A program made the translations under genes and the position numbers. The notes beneath the pieces were generated by a model. It had not been told where the DNA came from. It ran no database searches and saw nothing but the letters and a program-made list of their open reading frames with translations. 64,000 nucleotides of DNA from Spinacia oleracea (Eukaryota > Streptophyta > Magnoliopsida > Caryophyllales > Amaranthaceae): contig NC_079491.1 in NCBI RefSeq assembly GCF_020520425.1, positions 3,286,001 to 3,350,000 on the forward strand, read 5' to 3'. Position 1 is the first letter of the stretch; each line of letters opens with the position of its first letter. This document shows positions 11,001-22,141 of the stretch, piece after piece.

Positions 11001-11375
11001 TCAAAGTTTCTGCTAGATGTTCTAAATGCATATTCCATTTGATGCTCATTTGTGATTCTGAAAACAATTTGCCTTCAGTTTCCCGTTGGTCGAATACACC
11101 GACATCTCAAGTCAAGAGCCTCAGCCCACGGCCGTGTAGGTGCAAATGCTGCTGTATACTCTGCTGCTATACTCGAATACTTAACTGCAGAAGTGCTCGA
11201 GTTAGCAGGAAATGCAAGCAAAGATCTCAAAGTCAAGAGGATTACACCAAGACATCTACAGCTTGCTATTAGAGGAGATGAGGAGCTTGATACCCTAATT
11301 AAGGGAACTATTGCTGGTGGTGGTGTTATTCCTCATATTCACAAATCATTGATTAACAAATCAGTGAAAGAATAA
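8088..11375 (+). CDS. H2A.Z: Histone variant H2A.Z, 134 aa, two coding exons
   Basis: This replaces H2A in nucleosomes, mainly at gene starts, and is deposited by the SWR1 complex. Coding exons are 8088-8195 (36 codons, ending GLQ) and 11079-11375 (98 codons plus stop). The junction is phase 0, with donor GTAGTC and acceptor TGCCTTCAG. The short lysine-rich tail ([10 protein letters not shown], then [17 protein letters not shown]), the histone fold from FPVGRIHR to [12 protein letters not shown], and the docking end [17 protein letters not shown] are the H2A.Z signature; canonical plant H2A has a different C terminus. It lacks the SQEF tail of H2A.X. Length matches the family. The coding intron (8196-11078) is unusually long and contains a foldback element and MITE sequence. 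Regulation is suggested by the site II and E2F-like motifs upstream. The D27-like gene follows on the same strand. Confidence 0.95.
8400..10340. repeat. Diverged repeat copies filling the H2A.Z intron
   Basis: Segments around 8520-8700, 9065-9365 and 9640-10330 resemble one another and the sequence at 1-1600. Each carries a GATACCATG-like word followed by GTAAAAGCC or TATAAGCC, then an ATGTGCATAAT-like stretch and a GGTATTAATGGC/GGTGTTAATGGC stretch. They are too diverged to delimit units exactly and have no coding content. Confidence 0.5.
9366..9619. mobile_element. Foldback element (long inverted repeat) in the H2A.Z intron
   Basis: The left arm 9429-9498 and right arm 9533-9595 are near-complete inverted copies (for example AACAAACTCCTTAATTGT against ATAATTGAGGAGTTTGTT, and TTACGCAAACAAG against CTTGTTTGCGTAA), separated by only about 34 bases. 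Outer ends also match in inverted orientation (TAGAATATG at 9366, CATATTCTA at 9611-9619). Transcribed as part of the intron, it would fold into a stem of about 65-70 bp. It is probably a MITE; no open frame is present. Confidence 0.75.
10583..11025. mobile_element. Composite Tourist/hAT-like MITE between 25 bp direct repeats
   Basis: A ~393 bp insert (10608-11000) begins GGCTCCGTTTGGTTTGG and ends ACCAAACAGGCC, an imperfect terminal inverted repeat. It is bracketed by near-identical 25 bp direct repeats, 10583-10607 and 11001-11025, sharing CTGCTAGATGTTCTAA, with one mismatch. The left portion resembles the MITE in the VTE3 intron at 62935. The right copy of the direct repeat ends 53 bases before the H2A.Z exon acceptor. 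Such long flanking repeats are not a standard target duplication for these families. Confidence 0.55.
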
Positions 11376-12070
11376 GGATTTGAAATGTGATGATTATAGG
11401 AGGTAGAATTAAGTATATGGAATGTGATTTCAGCTGTAATATCTTCCCTTTGGACATCTGCTCTTTTTAGATTGTGATTTTATTAGCTGTTTAGGTAATT
11501 GTCAATTTAGTTTAGTTCATTATGGTATTTTTGTGCAGTTCTAACTGGATTTGTCCTCGTAATGTGTGCTTCTTTGGTGATTTGACAATGTATCTTGTTC
11601 TATAAAATTTGTGATTTTTTCTTGATTTCTATTGCAAATTAAGCTTTAGTTGAAACTTATGTTTTCGTCAGATCAGATTAAGTTAGGTCTTGTTCTTTTG
11701 AGCTGAACTGAATTGAATGCTCCTGAATTGAACTGAACTGCCAAATAAGCCTTGAAATTGCAATTAAGCCAAAAAAAACAAGATCTTAGCTGTATGTTTT
11801 TTAATGCATACGGACAATTAGTGCGAGGCTAAATGCCTAACAGTGAGGCAACTAAGGAAGGTGACATGCTAATAGTGCTCTCCCTACATTTCACCCATGG
11901 GTAATTAAGACAATTCTCCATGATGGTTAACTATTCTTACAACAAACAACACTCATAACAGCACACAAAGAAGCATTAACTGTTTTCTATTCCCTTAGTA
12001 TTATTTATACCCTAATCTGTGCATGAATTTAAGGGAAAACTCTTCTCAACTTCTCAAACACAAACCATAC

Positions 12071-14780
12071 ATGGAAACCAGTTTTCTAAGCAGCAAATGC
12101 ATGTATCATAACAAGATCATGTCTTTCACACCTTTTATGTCACTAAAAAAATCAGATCATAATGTTTTCGAGGTAACAAACAATCAAAAGATAATAACTT
12201 GCTACCATGATAGATGGTTTGATCATTTAGCCATTAATCATCTTTCTAAAAACCTACAAGCTGTAGCAGGTTTGTAAAACACAGTTAAATTTAAAAAACA
12301 TGTAATTATGACTTTATTTCATGTCATAAACATGAACTAGGTGAAGATATATATTGATCAGATATGGTGTTAATGTGTTATGCAGGTATTCAAGTAGAGA
12401 AGAAAGGCTATGATGGTTTGTTGGAGACCTGTAAAGTAGTGACTGTGAAGTTTGATGCAGTAAAACAAAGGCAACTCAGCTTGGAAAGTCTTAAAAGATC
12501 CATTCCAGAGAGTTTTTTTTCTTTGGTAAGTACTCTTTTATCATAGAGGTGATCAAAATTCGGGCCGGGCCGGGCTTTAACACAAAAATCATGCACAAAC
12601 CCATAAATTTGGTGCGCGGCCAAAACAGGCTTTTTTGGGGCTCGGGTTTTGGTCTAAGATGCATATTTAGGCTTCCCAAACCCGCACTTTTTCGAGTTGG
12701 GTAGGGTTGGGCCGGACCGGGCTTTAACACACAAAAATAAGCCCAAACCCATAAATTTGGTGCGATCGAAATAGGCTTTTTCAGGGTTTGGGTTTTGGTC
12801 TAAAATGCATATTTAGGCTTCCCAAACCCACACTTTTTCGGTCTGGGTAGATTTTCGGGCTGGGTAGGGTCGGGCCAGCAGGCCGTGCTATAGTTGATCA
12901 GGTCAACAACTAGTTTATCATGTGTTTTTTCTTCAGTATTTCGCAGAAACTTGTTTAATAAGTTGAATAGAACGGGGCCTTAATCTTACAAGTTAATGAC
13001 TCTCTTAGATAACTTTGAGTCAAGAAATAGAAGGGAAACAAATAGAATGATGCAGGCATTTTGTTAATGGACTTATATCTGATATGATACTATAACATTC
13101 TGTTTTTTAATCAATCATATAATTCTGTTTTACTTTGTGTTTACCTTGTAAGATCAGTGACTAATTATTTACTGTGTTCTGTTGTTTTCTTTGACAGTTG
13201 AAGGCATTGGTACCACATTCTAAGTTTACAAGAGAATTGCTTGCCAAATTTACAGCCTTGTTTTTTACTTGGCTAGTTGGACCTTCTGAGGTAAAAAAAA
13301 ATAATTCTATGTCATATTGATAATGCAGTTATAATTAGGGTTAGTAAGAAGAAATAACAAATACTCCAAATACTAATGTTTGTTGAACAAAACTTCTTCT
13401 GAAAACCTAACAATTTTGTTAATGGACTTATGATGAAGTTAAAGGATTCTGAGTTCAATGGAGGACGAGAGAAGAACGTGGTGCACGTAAAGAAATGCAG
13501 GTAATATAGTATGAACTTGTTCATACAGAGAAAAGCTGCATTGATTCACCTGATTTTCACTTATTTTTTCTGAACTTATTATAACTTATCAAAACTTATT
13601 TAATTGTACTTGATCAACCCTTATTTTTACTGAACTTATTTTTCCTGAAATAAGTGGAAATAAGGTGAACAGAACAGAAACTTCCGTTTTCATGTTTCTC
13701 ACTCAAAGTTGTTTATTTCCCTAATCAGGTTTTTAGAGAGCTCTAATTGTGTGGGAATGTGCACCAATCTTTGCAAGTTTCCAACTCAAACATTCATCAA
13801 GGATTCTTTGGGAATGCCTGTAACCCTGATCCCTAGTATGTCTAACAGACTGACTGACTTGTTAATTACCAATTTGTGGAAAAATTAACAGTATATTTGC
13901 ACTAATAAGTTATTAAGTACAGTAGAATAACACTTAGGGTCCCATGATAACACCATTAAGAGTGCATGGAAACACCATAATTTACAACCCCTCAAATCAC
14001 AATCTGTGTTTTTTCCCTGAAAAAAGTAGTGAATTTTACACATTTTGCTTTCAGTTGCATGAATAATATCATAGATTATTATGTATTTGTCTCCTGAATT
14101 GAACACTTTTCGCGTTGATAGACGGCAGCCAGTATACCTGGTTATTGGACAGGGTAGTCCAATGGGTATAGGGTTTGGGTCATGTTAATAGGGTTCTTAT
14201 TGGTAAAGGCTCTTATTGGATAGTGTCTTTATTGGACAGGGTCAATATAGGGTCAAACTTATAACATGATAATTTTGAAAACTAAAATAGTTACGGAGTA
14301 TGATATAAAAAATTATATAGATAACTTCCTATTCACTTGTATTCGCATAAGACTATTTTTTCATTTTTCCTTGTTCGTTTATTGGCATGCACACCCTATC
14401 GGCCCGCTATTGACCCGCGCCCCGCTTTGACCCTTCCATTATTGACCCACTGATATTGACCCGACCCGCCAATAACCGGGTCTAGCGGCCAGTAAATTTA
14501 CCATCCATTATGATCAGCAGTAATAATTCAACAGTTATTCCCCTGATTATACAAACTTCTTTTAACCAAGAAAACATGATTGAGCACTATAAAATTAACT
14601 CTAGTAATTGGTTTTACAGATTTTGAAGACATGAGTTGTGATATGATATTCGGCGAGGAACCACCAAGTGCAGATGCAGATCCAGCAACAAAACAACCTT
14701 GTTATAAACTATGTAAATTCCACCAATTTCAGTCAAGAATTTTATCCTTGGCAAAAGTAAATGTAAATAGTTCATCTTGA
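12071..14780 (+). CDS. D27: DWARF27-like carotenoid isomerase, 253 aa, six exons
   Basis: D27 family proteins are plastid iron-containing isomerases. The founding member converts all-trans- to 9-cis-beta-carotene, the first committed step towards strigolactones. Exons are 12071-12269, 12386-12525, 13198-13290, 13439-13500, 13729-13835 and 14620-14780. All splice borders are GT/AG and phases agree; the total is 762 nt. Family landmarks are [20 protein letters not shown] (residues 45-64), [22 protein letters not shown] (about 131-144), the cysteine block [20 protein letters not shown] (171-190), and [16 protein letters not shown] (201-216) followed by [12 protein letters not shown]. The N terminus is a plausible but weak plastid transit peptide. 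An upstream in-frame ATG at 12023 would add 16 residues; TTATTTATA at 12001 could be a TATA box, favouring 12071. D27-LIKE paralogues exist, so true D27 activity is unproven. Introns 2, 4 and 5 hold transposon-like sequence. Confidence 0.85.
12545..12900. repeat. GC-rich 147 bp tandem repeat (MITE-like) in D27 intron 2
   Basis: Two direct copies with a 147 bp period begin at CGGGCTTTAACAC (12571 and 12718). Each contains AACCCATAAATTTGGTGCG, then TAGGCTTCCCAAACCC. The block starts GAGGTGATCAAAATTCGGGC and ends CTATAGTTGATCAGGTC, giving short inverted TGATCAA ends, and stands out sharply by its CG content from the AT-rich intron. It is probably a transposable element fragment with internal duplication. 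Confidence 0.6.
13537..13682. repeat. MITE-like sequence in D27 intron 4
   Basis: It is an A/T-rich stretch rich in TGAACTTAT and its variants, ending GGAAATAAGGTGAACAGAAC. The same end sequence (AATAAGGTGAACAGAACAG) recurs at about 56277, and a related end is found at the MITE in the LONGIFOLIA-like intron (32529-33032). It has no coding content. Confidence 0.4.
14108..14510. repeat. Transposon-like sequence in D27 intron 5
   Basis: It is a patch rich in GGGTCAATA/TTGACCC words in both orientations (for example GGACAGGGTCAATATAGGG at the left and ATATTGACCCGACCCGCC at the right), suggesting long imperfect terminal inverted repeats of a MITE. Exact ends and a target duplication could not be fixed. 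Confidence 0.35.
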
Positions 14781-15824
14781 TCCAAATTTTTTATGTTTTT
14801 CAATGTGTTATTTCAGGTAAAATCAATAAGAGTCACACCACTCAAAGGTGCTCCTAGTATAATTCCATGCTACAACCATGCTAACTTGCGCGGACCTGCA
14901 TGCAAAGGGGTTCAGATCCTGTAGGTCATAACCTAGTTGTATTCTGTAATCTGTACTTTTTAAGATCAATAAAATTGCCTCTCTTTGCATGTGGACGTAG
15001 CTAACACATTCATTGACAGTATGTCATGAATGTTGTCTTAGGGGTAAATTCAACCAAACAATATGAACTATCTTTTGTTACAAGAAAAAAATGAGAGTAC
15101 GGCCATGATATAACTTTTTGCCCCATGGTAGTTGCCTAACTGTTAAGCAATCAAGTAAAAGTTTATTTCTCCTTCCATTATACAATCAGGTGTATCTTCT
15201 ACGTACCAATTGTAGGATAATCACGTGCTCCTTTACATTTCATAAACACAAGAAAGAAAGTCTTAAAACAGTTGCAGATCTTGACCAAAAAAATAAGAGG
15301 GGCGATCTAGGTTTGAAAATTGAACATTTTACTAATACAAATACATTTCAATCAATATGTTTCCAGCATTTTACTATATATATAAATTTAACTTGTGTAC
15401 TCCATAATTAATAATTTCATAAAACTTATCACGAGTCTAGCTCGAAATGATCCCTGTGGAAGATCCTCCCGTACGTGCCCACTAGTCCATCACTCTTTAC
15501 ATTACTAAGCAAGTGTAGTGTTAATTGACACCTGCACAGTTAATTATAACATAGGTAGAGGAGGATTACAGGAAGCTAGGGATTAATAATGATAGTATGG
15601 GAAATGAAATATTAATTAGTGGGTTGACATGATGATCTGACATTAGTGGATTGTTACAGCTACATAATTAAGTTGTCAATTACTCTAATAACTTTTTTGA
15701 ATCTCATCGTATGGTAATTAAGTTTATTCTTTGGGAAACCTCTAAGATCGAGTCAGACTTCCGTGTTTGGGTAAGCCGTATCATTATATTTATAAGATCA
15801 ACTGTTCGATCTGGTAGTTAAATA
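14781..15824. other. 3' flank of the D27-like gene
   Basis: It contains AATAAAAT at 14967, a plausible polyadenylation signal. A possible alternative last exon starts at 14817 after TTATTTCAG. The rest is AT-rich spacer without recognisable genes. Confidence 0.4.
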
Positions 15825-16531
15825 CTACTTTACATCCGTTTTAAAATTATTTTTACACTTTTCGTTTTAATCCGTTTCATAATGCTCTTTATACTTTGTT
15901 TTATTCTATTTTGGACATGGAAATTTACTTCTTTACCCTTCTTACCTCACAATATTTACAACTAAATTTTAGTCCGTGCGATGCACGAATTTTATTAAAT
16001 AGTTATGTTACCAAATACTAATTGTTATATTTATATATTAGATTAGATAAATGTTTGATTTTGGATTGAATTTCATTTTAGATTTATTTTTTAATTATTA
16101 GAGTGTTTGATTTGGATTGAATTTTATTTTATATTTATTTTTAATTATTAAAGTGTTTGATTTTGGATGGAGTTGTATATATTAGTAATTAATTAATTAA
16201 AATATCTACGTGTCACCTAATTAATTATTTACGTGCCACTCGATTTTTTTAATTCAAAAATAAATTAGAAATCTTCTTTTTCATTGGCCGAAACTATTAG
16301 ATTTCCTATGTGGCGCTCTAATGGCTCAGCAAATATGCCCACTTTAATTATATAATATATTAGATTTTCCACTTACTTTCTCTTACTTTGTTTTTTCTTA
16401 AACCCACCCATTTTTTAACACATTTCTCTTATTTTATCCATATTTTATTATATACAACCAACTTTTCTACTTTTATCGTAATGTTTATATAAATAGTAAC
16501 CGTAAACATCTTTATGAAACAAAGGTAGCAG
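15825..16531. mobile_element. Stowaway-like MITE, split by a Helitron-like insertion
   Basis: Flanked by TA, it begins CTACTTTACATCCGTTTTAA and ends ATGAAACAAAGGTAGCAG. Its body matches the intact copy at 44504-44801 almost throughout (TACACTTTTCGTTTTA, TTTTATCCATATTT). The match is interrupted by 403 extra bases at 15962-16364. Confidence 0.75.
15962..16364 (-). mobile_element. Non-autonomous Helitron-like insertion
   Basis: Comparison with the uninterrupted paralogue at 44504-44801 delimits the insert exactly, between A and T of the target (empty site CAA|TTTT at 44633/44634) and with no target duplication. Read on the minus strand, it starts TCTAATATATTATATAATTA and ends with the hairpin CGTGCATCGCACG shortly before a terminal TTTAG. 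A TC start, insertion into AT, a 3' hairpin and no duplication are the Helitron hallmarks; the usual final CTRR is degenerate here. No Rep/helicase is encoded. Confidence 0.75.
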
Positions 16532-16725
16532 TAAGGGAAACAAGAAAAGGTGAGACGAACAATGTTTGCCACCTAATTTGAGAGAAAATGCCATAAGTAA
16601 AGAAAGCACAGATTTAAGATGGAGTATTCTCTACCCTTAATAGAGCAAGACCCCAAAAGGGAAGGAAGTTTCATGATCTGTAAGTGGAAACCACCATTAT
16701 GGTATTTTTGAAGCTTTTTATTTAA

Positions 16726-16726
16726 G

Positions 16727-16761
<35 letters not shown>
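16726..16761. repeat. (GTT)n microsatellite
   Basis: There are about twelve perfect TTG/GTT triplets in a row. Confidence 0.95.
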
Positions 16762-16765
<4 letters not shown>

Positions 16766-17545
16766 GGATTGTAGTAAGGTAAGTCCGTGAAGGGACAATA
16801 TAGTGTTTGAGGGGCCACACTTTGTAACCCACAAAGCTAAGCTAAGCTACACTACTCCAAAAATGGTAGTGGTTCCGGTTGGGTTGTGTTTCGTGTCAAG
16901 CCCACGTGTCTTGGGTCTAAACAGGCGTGCACCACTTGTTTTGTTGGTATGGGCCGTGTCAAAAACTTCAAAAAGACAGCCCAAGCCCATGTGTGGGGTC
17001 CATCGCTTCCTTCGTGTCTAAGCTTAATTTTACTTAATTTTGCGTGATTTAACATTACGTACCTTGTCGTGTTTTTTATTAAAAAGTTGCGACCCGAGTC
17101 CAGCCAACGGCTTCGTGCTCATGTCAGGCCCAATAAGTAAAAAGCCTTAGGTTTTTTTTAGGGAATCATAAATTTCAAAATTGTGTGTACTTGTACGGGT
17201 CGAACTATTACTCAAAATTTTGAATAAGCAATATTTGAGATTTTTAACTCAGTAATTTAAAAATGACATCTCTAATCAAATGCTCCGTACGAAGTATAGG
17301 ACTATAAAGGACAAAGAAAAATGTAACGTAAAGGGGTAGCCATTAGGGGCTTAGCGAGCCCCTCTCTATATTGAAAGTATTGGGCTTGGGTTGCCAATAG
17401 AAGGCCTAGTCCATTGGGCCCAGAAGTGTAGCTCACGAGTTTATGTGGCATTTTTTGGAACTCAAAAGTGTTCAAAAACAAATGTGGTTTGTCCTTCGTT
17501 TTTTTTTTCTTTCACAAATGTGGTTTGTTAGTAGATTGCGAAATA

Positions 17546-17726
17546 CTTCGTCCGTCTCGAACTATCAAATATATTGTTGGCTTCATCTTAATATATATTT
17601 TCAACATATTAATCTTTTATAAGTTTTTATAATATGTAAATAAAGATATTAGTAGTCAAAGATGTACATTGACAAACATGTTCAGTCAAAACGGTGTGAC
17701 TTGCGAATATTACGGGACGGAGGGAG
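17546..17726. mobile_element. Stowaway-like MITE
   Basis: The left end CTTCGTCCGTCTCGAACTAT and right end ATTACGGGACGGAGGGAG are inverted and flanked by TA. The inner sequence (ATATTGTTGGCTTCATCTTA) matches the copy at 45918-46171; this one is shorter because of an internal deletion. Confidence 0.75.
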
Positions 17727-19753
17727 TATTTCGTACTATGTACTCCGTATATACTAGGGTTGAGGGTTAATAGACTGATCACAAAAAGTAAGACAATCTT
17801 TGGGATCAATCTATCAGCCTTCAACCAACATAAGTTCGTTGACTTGAAAGTCACAGGGTCAAGTAAAGTCCTATCAACTTCAAAATGTTTAAGAGTGACT
17901 CAAGCGAAAACATTCGTAACTAGATTGGTTAACTTGTAATGAGGGTTGATTCAGTGTGGTCCCTTCTTCTTACATATTAAAAAAAAATCTATCAAGAAAA
18001 ATAGGTCATTTTGTTGACTTCGTTCAACTAATAGTTCCTCTACTAAGGTCGACCATATACTATTCTTTTTACGTGGAATATAGACATTCTCTATTTAGCT
18101 TTCGTCCAATTTTAACAACTTGTTCATTGAGACAAAAAAAATAGTGTGTAGCAAATATTTGAATAGAATTCATGTTTAATGAACTCTATTATTATCAATT
18201 TATCATACCTTTTAAAAGGGACCATGCTAGGGCTAGAAATTTCATTCAATTCAATTAATATTTGTGAGCCCAAAACCCATAAGTTGGGTTAGCATCAAAC
18301 CAGATATATAAAATATCCGTACCTAAATTTTCCTTGTTTTTTGGTTTTTTTTGGCAACCTAAGAAAAATAGCAGAAAATTAAATACATCAAGTCACACAC
18401 TATTCTAAAATACAAACTTTTAGGAAAGACGGCCTAACGGTTAGACCATTTTTATGAACTGGAATCAATTAGTTATGCACTTTAACTAATTAGTTAACCA
18501 CTGAAACCAATTAGTTAAGTCTGAAATTCAATTAGTTAAGCAATAAAATCAATTAGTTAAGCACTTAACCAATTAATTAGTTAAACAATAAAACTGATTA
18601 GTTAAACAATGAGATAAATTAGTTAAGATTTTATGAGTTTTAGTTAATAATAAGTTTGTTAAAAAATAATAACTATTCGACTCATAAATTTAACTATTAG
18701 TCTTTATACCTTAACTATTTTGTTATTGAATTAGTTATGATTTTATTACTTTTAGTTGTTTTACACTAGTTTAATTATTATCAAAAAAGTGGTCTAACTG
18801 TTAGACGGTCTTTAACAAAAGTTTCTGTTTTAAAAGAAACTAAATTGTTATAAAGTGCCAAGGATGAAATTGACAACTAATTTGGTATAGATAGTACTGT
18901 GTTTAATCAATGGAAAATGGTCCTTCTTTAGACAAACATGGTCACTAAATAATGGAAGTTTAAAAGTTCAAAAATTATACACCCTATCAAAATTGGAGAA
19001 GACAAAACCGACATAACATGATCAATAGCACAGTATTTTGTTTTTGGTCCTCACTCTAATTTACAAATTAATACACCCAAAAAAAAACTCTTAATTTTGT
19101 ACGGGTATTTTTTCGTTGGTTTGGCCATATTATATTATCTTATTTCCACCTATTTCAAGAAATATAAATTCATAAGTTAAGTTAAATTCATATACTGTAA
19201 GATGAGCTTAGAGGAAATAAGAATTACAATAAATAACTAAAATAATTTTTGATAAGTTTTACTCCGTAATAATTATGTAAGTCATTTAAGTTCAGATAAA
19301 AGAAATTAACAAAAAAAAGTGAAAATTAGGTAAATATAACAAATCCTTAAAAGGTTTAATTTTAATTTAGCATTTTTGGAAGGGAGCAAAGAATTAAATG
19401 AAAATTGTACTAGAGATAGACAAGAAAGCATTTTGCTGGATAACTATAGTTATCATAAGCAAGCTGTCAAAATTGGGCCAGAGAACTTATAATGGACTTA
19501 ACTTAAGCTAGTGTATGATGGAAAGCCCATTATTGGATGGAAGAATATTCCACAACCATTTAATCACATTTTCTCTTTTTTTTTTATAAACAAAAAAAGA
19601 AGCTTTTATCCATTTGTTGTTCTATTTTTCTTTTTTTCCATTTCCATTTTCTATTTTCAATCATCAATTGTGACTCATTTTGCATAATAATCCTTGTATT
19701 CTAGAAATATAGAATGAAACAAATATAAAGTGCCCAAAAACGTTGTATATTAA
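17727..19753. other. AT-rich intergenic region
   Basis: No gene is seen. Around 17765-17960 there is a diverged repeat (GTGACTCAAGCGAAAAC, ACTAGATTGGTTAAC) related to sequence at about 37010-37060. A separate inverted-repeat element is listed at 18425. Confidence 0.5.
18425..18813. mobile_element. MITE with about 30 bp terminal inverted repeats and internal TTAGTTAA repeats
   Basis: The left end AAAGACGGCCTAACGGTTAG and the right end, whose reverse complement reads AAAGACCGTCTAACAGTTAG, are clearly inverted copies. The interior has six to eight degenerate copies of AATCAATTAGTTAAG. Related TTAGTTAA-rich sequence occurs at about 30466-30590. No target duplication was established. Confidence 0.65.
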
Positions 19754-20288
19754 TCCCTCGGTATTTTAAAAACAGATACACTTTTCTTAAACGGCTGTAT
19801 TTTAAAAAGAAATAAACTTTTCTTTTTTGACATGTTTTGGTCTCCACTTCCAATATTTCTATCTTTCTTGTGACACTACAAGAATATGTATCTTTAACGA
19901 CAATCCAATTACGACGGGTCAAAAATCCCGTCGTAAAAGCCTTTTGCGACGGGGCTAACAACCAAACAAATACGGGAACAACCGTCGCAATTGTCTTTTA
20001 CGACGGTTTAACGACGGGATTTCCCATTAACGAACGGCCCCCCTTTACGAGGGTTCGCGACAGGAAATCCCGTCATTAATCAACGATTATTGGCCTTTAG
20101 CGACGGGTTTCCCCGTCGTTAATGGTACAATTTTTTGTAGTGTGATTTTCACACTTATTCACATCATCTTTTTACTATAATAAATAATTCACCAACTACC
20201 CCGCTTTCATCTTATTTTAATAAACTCAACTCACCCTCCTTAAACTATGTGTAGGTCAAAGTGTATATCTTTTTAAAATACAAAGGGA
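19754..20288. mobile_element. Stowaway-like MITE interrupted by a CACTA MITE
   Basis: The ends TCCCTCGGTATTTTAAAAA and TTTTTAAAATACAAAGGGA are inverted. Just inside each lies a matching inner arm (ACAGATACACTTTTC and AAAGTGTATATC). A complete CACTA-type MITE (19874-20142) sits inside. Confidence 0.6.
19874..20142. mobile_element. CACTA-type MITE, copy 1 of 5
   Basis: It starts CACTACAAGAATATGTATC and ends TTTTTTGTAGTG, with the 3 bp target duplication TGA on both sides. Sub-terminal CCCGTCG/CGACGGG motifs occur repeatedly in both orientations, as in other CACTA elements. It is 269 bp with no transposase. Confidence 0.85.
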
Positions 20289-20491
20289 TAACTAGTTTTC
20301 ATGCAACAAGGCTAATCCAACTTTTGTTACAAGCTAATCGGCTATGTTAGGGTTTCTCTTTTATGTGCATAGTGTTCATGTAGCCATTTTTAAAAAGATA
20401 ACTCAAATCTTAAAAAAAAATTAATGTTCTTTTCCCTTTTTCCAAATATGATAAATTTTAAAATTGTTCTGTAAGTGCAGTGAGCCAATAA

Positions 20492-20785
20492 GAGCAACTC
20501 CAGTAGTGAACTACAAGATGTTACGTTTGCCACATCAAATTTCTAACTACAATTGATTTAAACTATAAATTATCACATTGGTGGGTTACAATACTTTGTA
20601 GCTCCCTATAATATTTAATTTAAATTATTTATTTATTTGAGCTATATTTTTTTGAGATACGTAGCCCAAATTACTTACAAGGTTTTAACAGTTGCTTATG
20701 TCATTGTTATAATAATGGTGGGCTACCTGCTAACATGCTCATTTTTTTTTTGAGCAGGTTCATTTTGTAACCATTGGAGTTGCTC
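20492..20785. mobile_element. Tourist-like MITE (GAGCAACTCCA ends)
   Basis: The terminal inverted repeats are GAGCAACTCCA and TGGAGTTGCTC, flanked by TAA on both sides. It is 294 bp, AT-rich and non-coding. Confidence 0.75.
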
Positions 20786-21213
20786 TAACAAGGAAATTGA
20801 TTTTTTGGCACTACTCAATCATATGTATTTTGACACTTTTCTTTGTGAATACAATAATACTCGGTATTAAATATTGTGATTATCAATTTCCCATTAGCAA
20901 TTTTCAATTCCATCCCTTGTCTCATTTCATATCCTTTTCCTTCCCCTCTTCTAGTAGTATGCAATGTCTCATAGAATTGAGATGGTCAAATATTATACAA
21001 TTCTAAATGGTCAATTTCAAAAGTGTTGACATAGAAAAGCAAGAGTTAGGATAGGACCAGGGATGAACAATGATGAATAATACAGCAAGACTCAATTGAT
21101 AGATGGGGTATCAAAGAAAATTCATATGAATGCATGCCCTCCCATGCATTGCACTTTTTTCATTGTTTGTGTGGTATGTAGGTCATGCAAATAATTCATT
21201 TCATTTCTATTTA

Positions 21214-21469
21214 CTTCCTCCATTTTTTTTAATTGCACCATCTGGGATTTCACGCTTGGCAATGCACTATTTTAACCACTAATATCTCTCATTATACATT
21301 TTGAAAAATTATAAAAATTTGAAAATTTGAAAGTATATTTCGAAACGAATCTAACAAGATCCCACATGAATATATTTTTCCTTGCATATAAATCACAAAA
21401 AATAACTATATAAGAATGTGTGAATAGTGCTAAAACCAAGATGGTGCAATTATTAAAAAATGGAGGAAG
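21214..21469. mobile_element. Stowaway-like MITE
   Basis: CTTCCTCCATTTTTTTTAAT at the left is inverted at the right (TTAAAAAATGGAGGAAG), with TA on both sides. It is the same subfamily as 58590-59071. Confidence 0.85.
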
Positions 21470-22141
21470 TATAACATTTTTAATACAATTTGAATCCAAC
21501 TAAAGATATAAAAAATAACTAACTCTTTTTCATCATGGTTTAATTTACCGACTTTGTTTTGCATATTTCAATAGGACAACATTTTTTGGTGAGGACAAAT
21601 TGTCCTATCATGTAGAAACCCCGGCCCACTATGGGATTACATAGGTTAGATTAACATATTATCCCCACCCTTAAAGTGGTTGTCGATGGAGATTGAACCC
21701 CTAAGCTTTGGTCATATATTAATATATCGTTTAGTTATTAAGAAGAATCGCATTGATGAGATCTAAACAAAAGACGGGTCGGGTTGAGTTCATGTCAGGC
21801 CACAATAAAAAAAAATGCATATTGTGTCGGGCTAAATAAAGATTCGGGCCAAAATTTTATGCCCAAAATCCACGTCTTCAAACCAAAATAACAAGACGGG
21901 GTCAAGATGATCATGTCTAACGGTAACATCAAATCTGAAATTGGTTTACCAAATGACCCAAATGGACAAAGGAGGAAAAGGTATATATTCTTGCAACAAA
22001 CTAAAGTGTTGCTAGACTAATTTCTACAGGATTTACCTTTATACAATAAAATTCATTTAAACCTATATATACTCAATCTTGTCAAATCCAAATATTACTT
22101 GACACATTATTGTTACCAAAATTAAAGAACAATGCATACTA

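Noticed and set aside
16573..16818. A minus-strand open frame with a poly-Asn run
   Set aside because: The poly-Asn is the (GTT)n microsatellite read in reverse; there is no conserved sequence around it.
21594..21735. A possible SINE (B-box-like GGTTCAATCTCC on the minus strand)
   Set aside because: I found no A box, tail or target duplication. Not enough to call.
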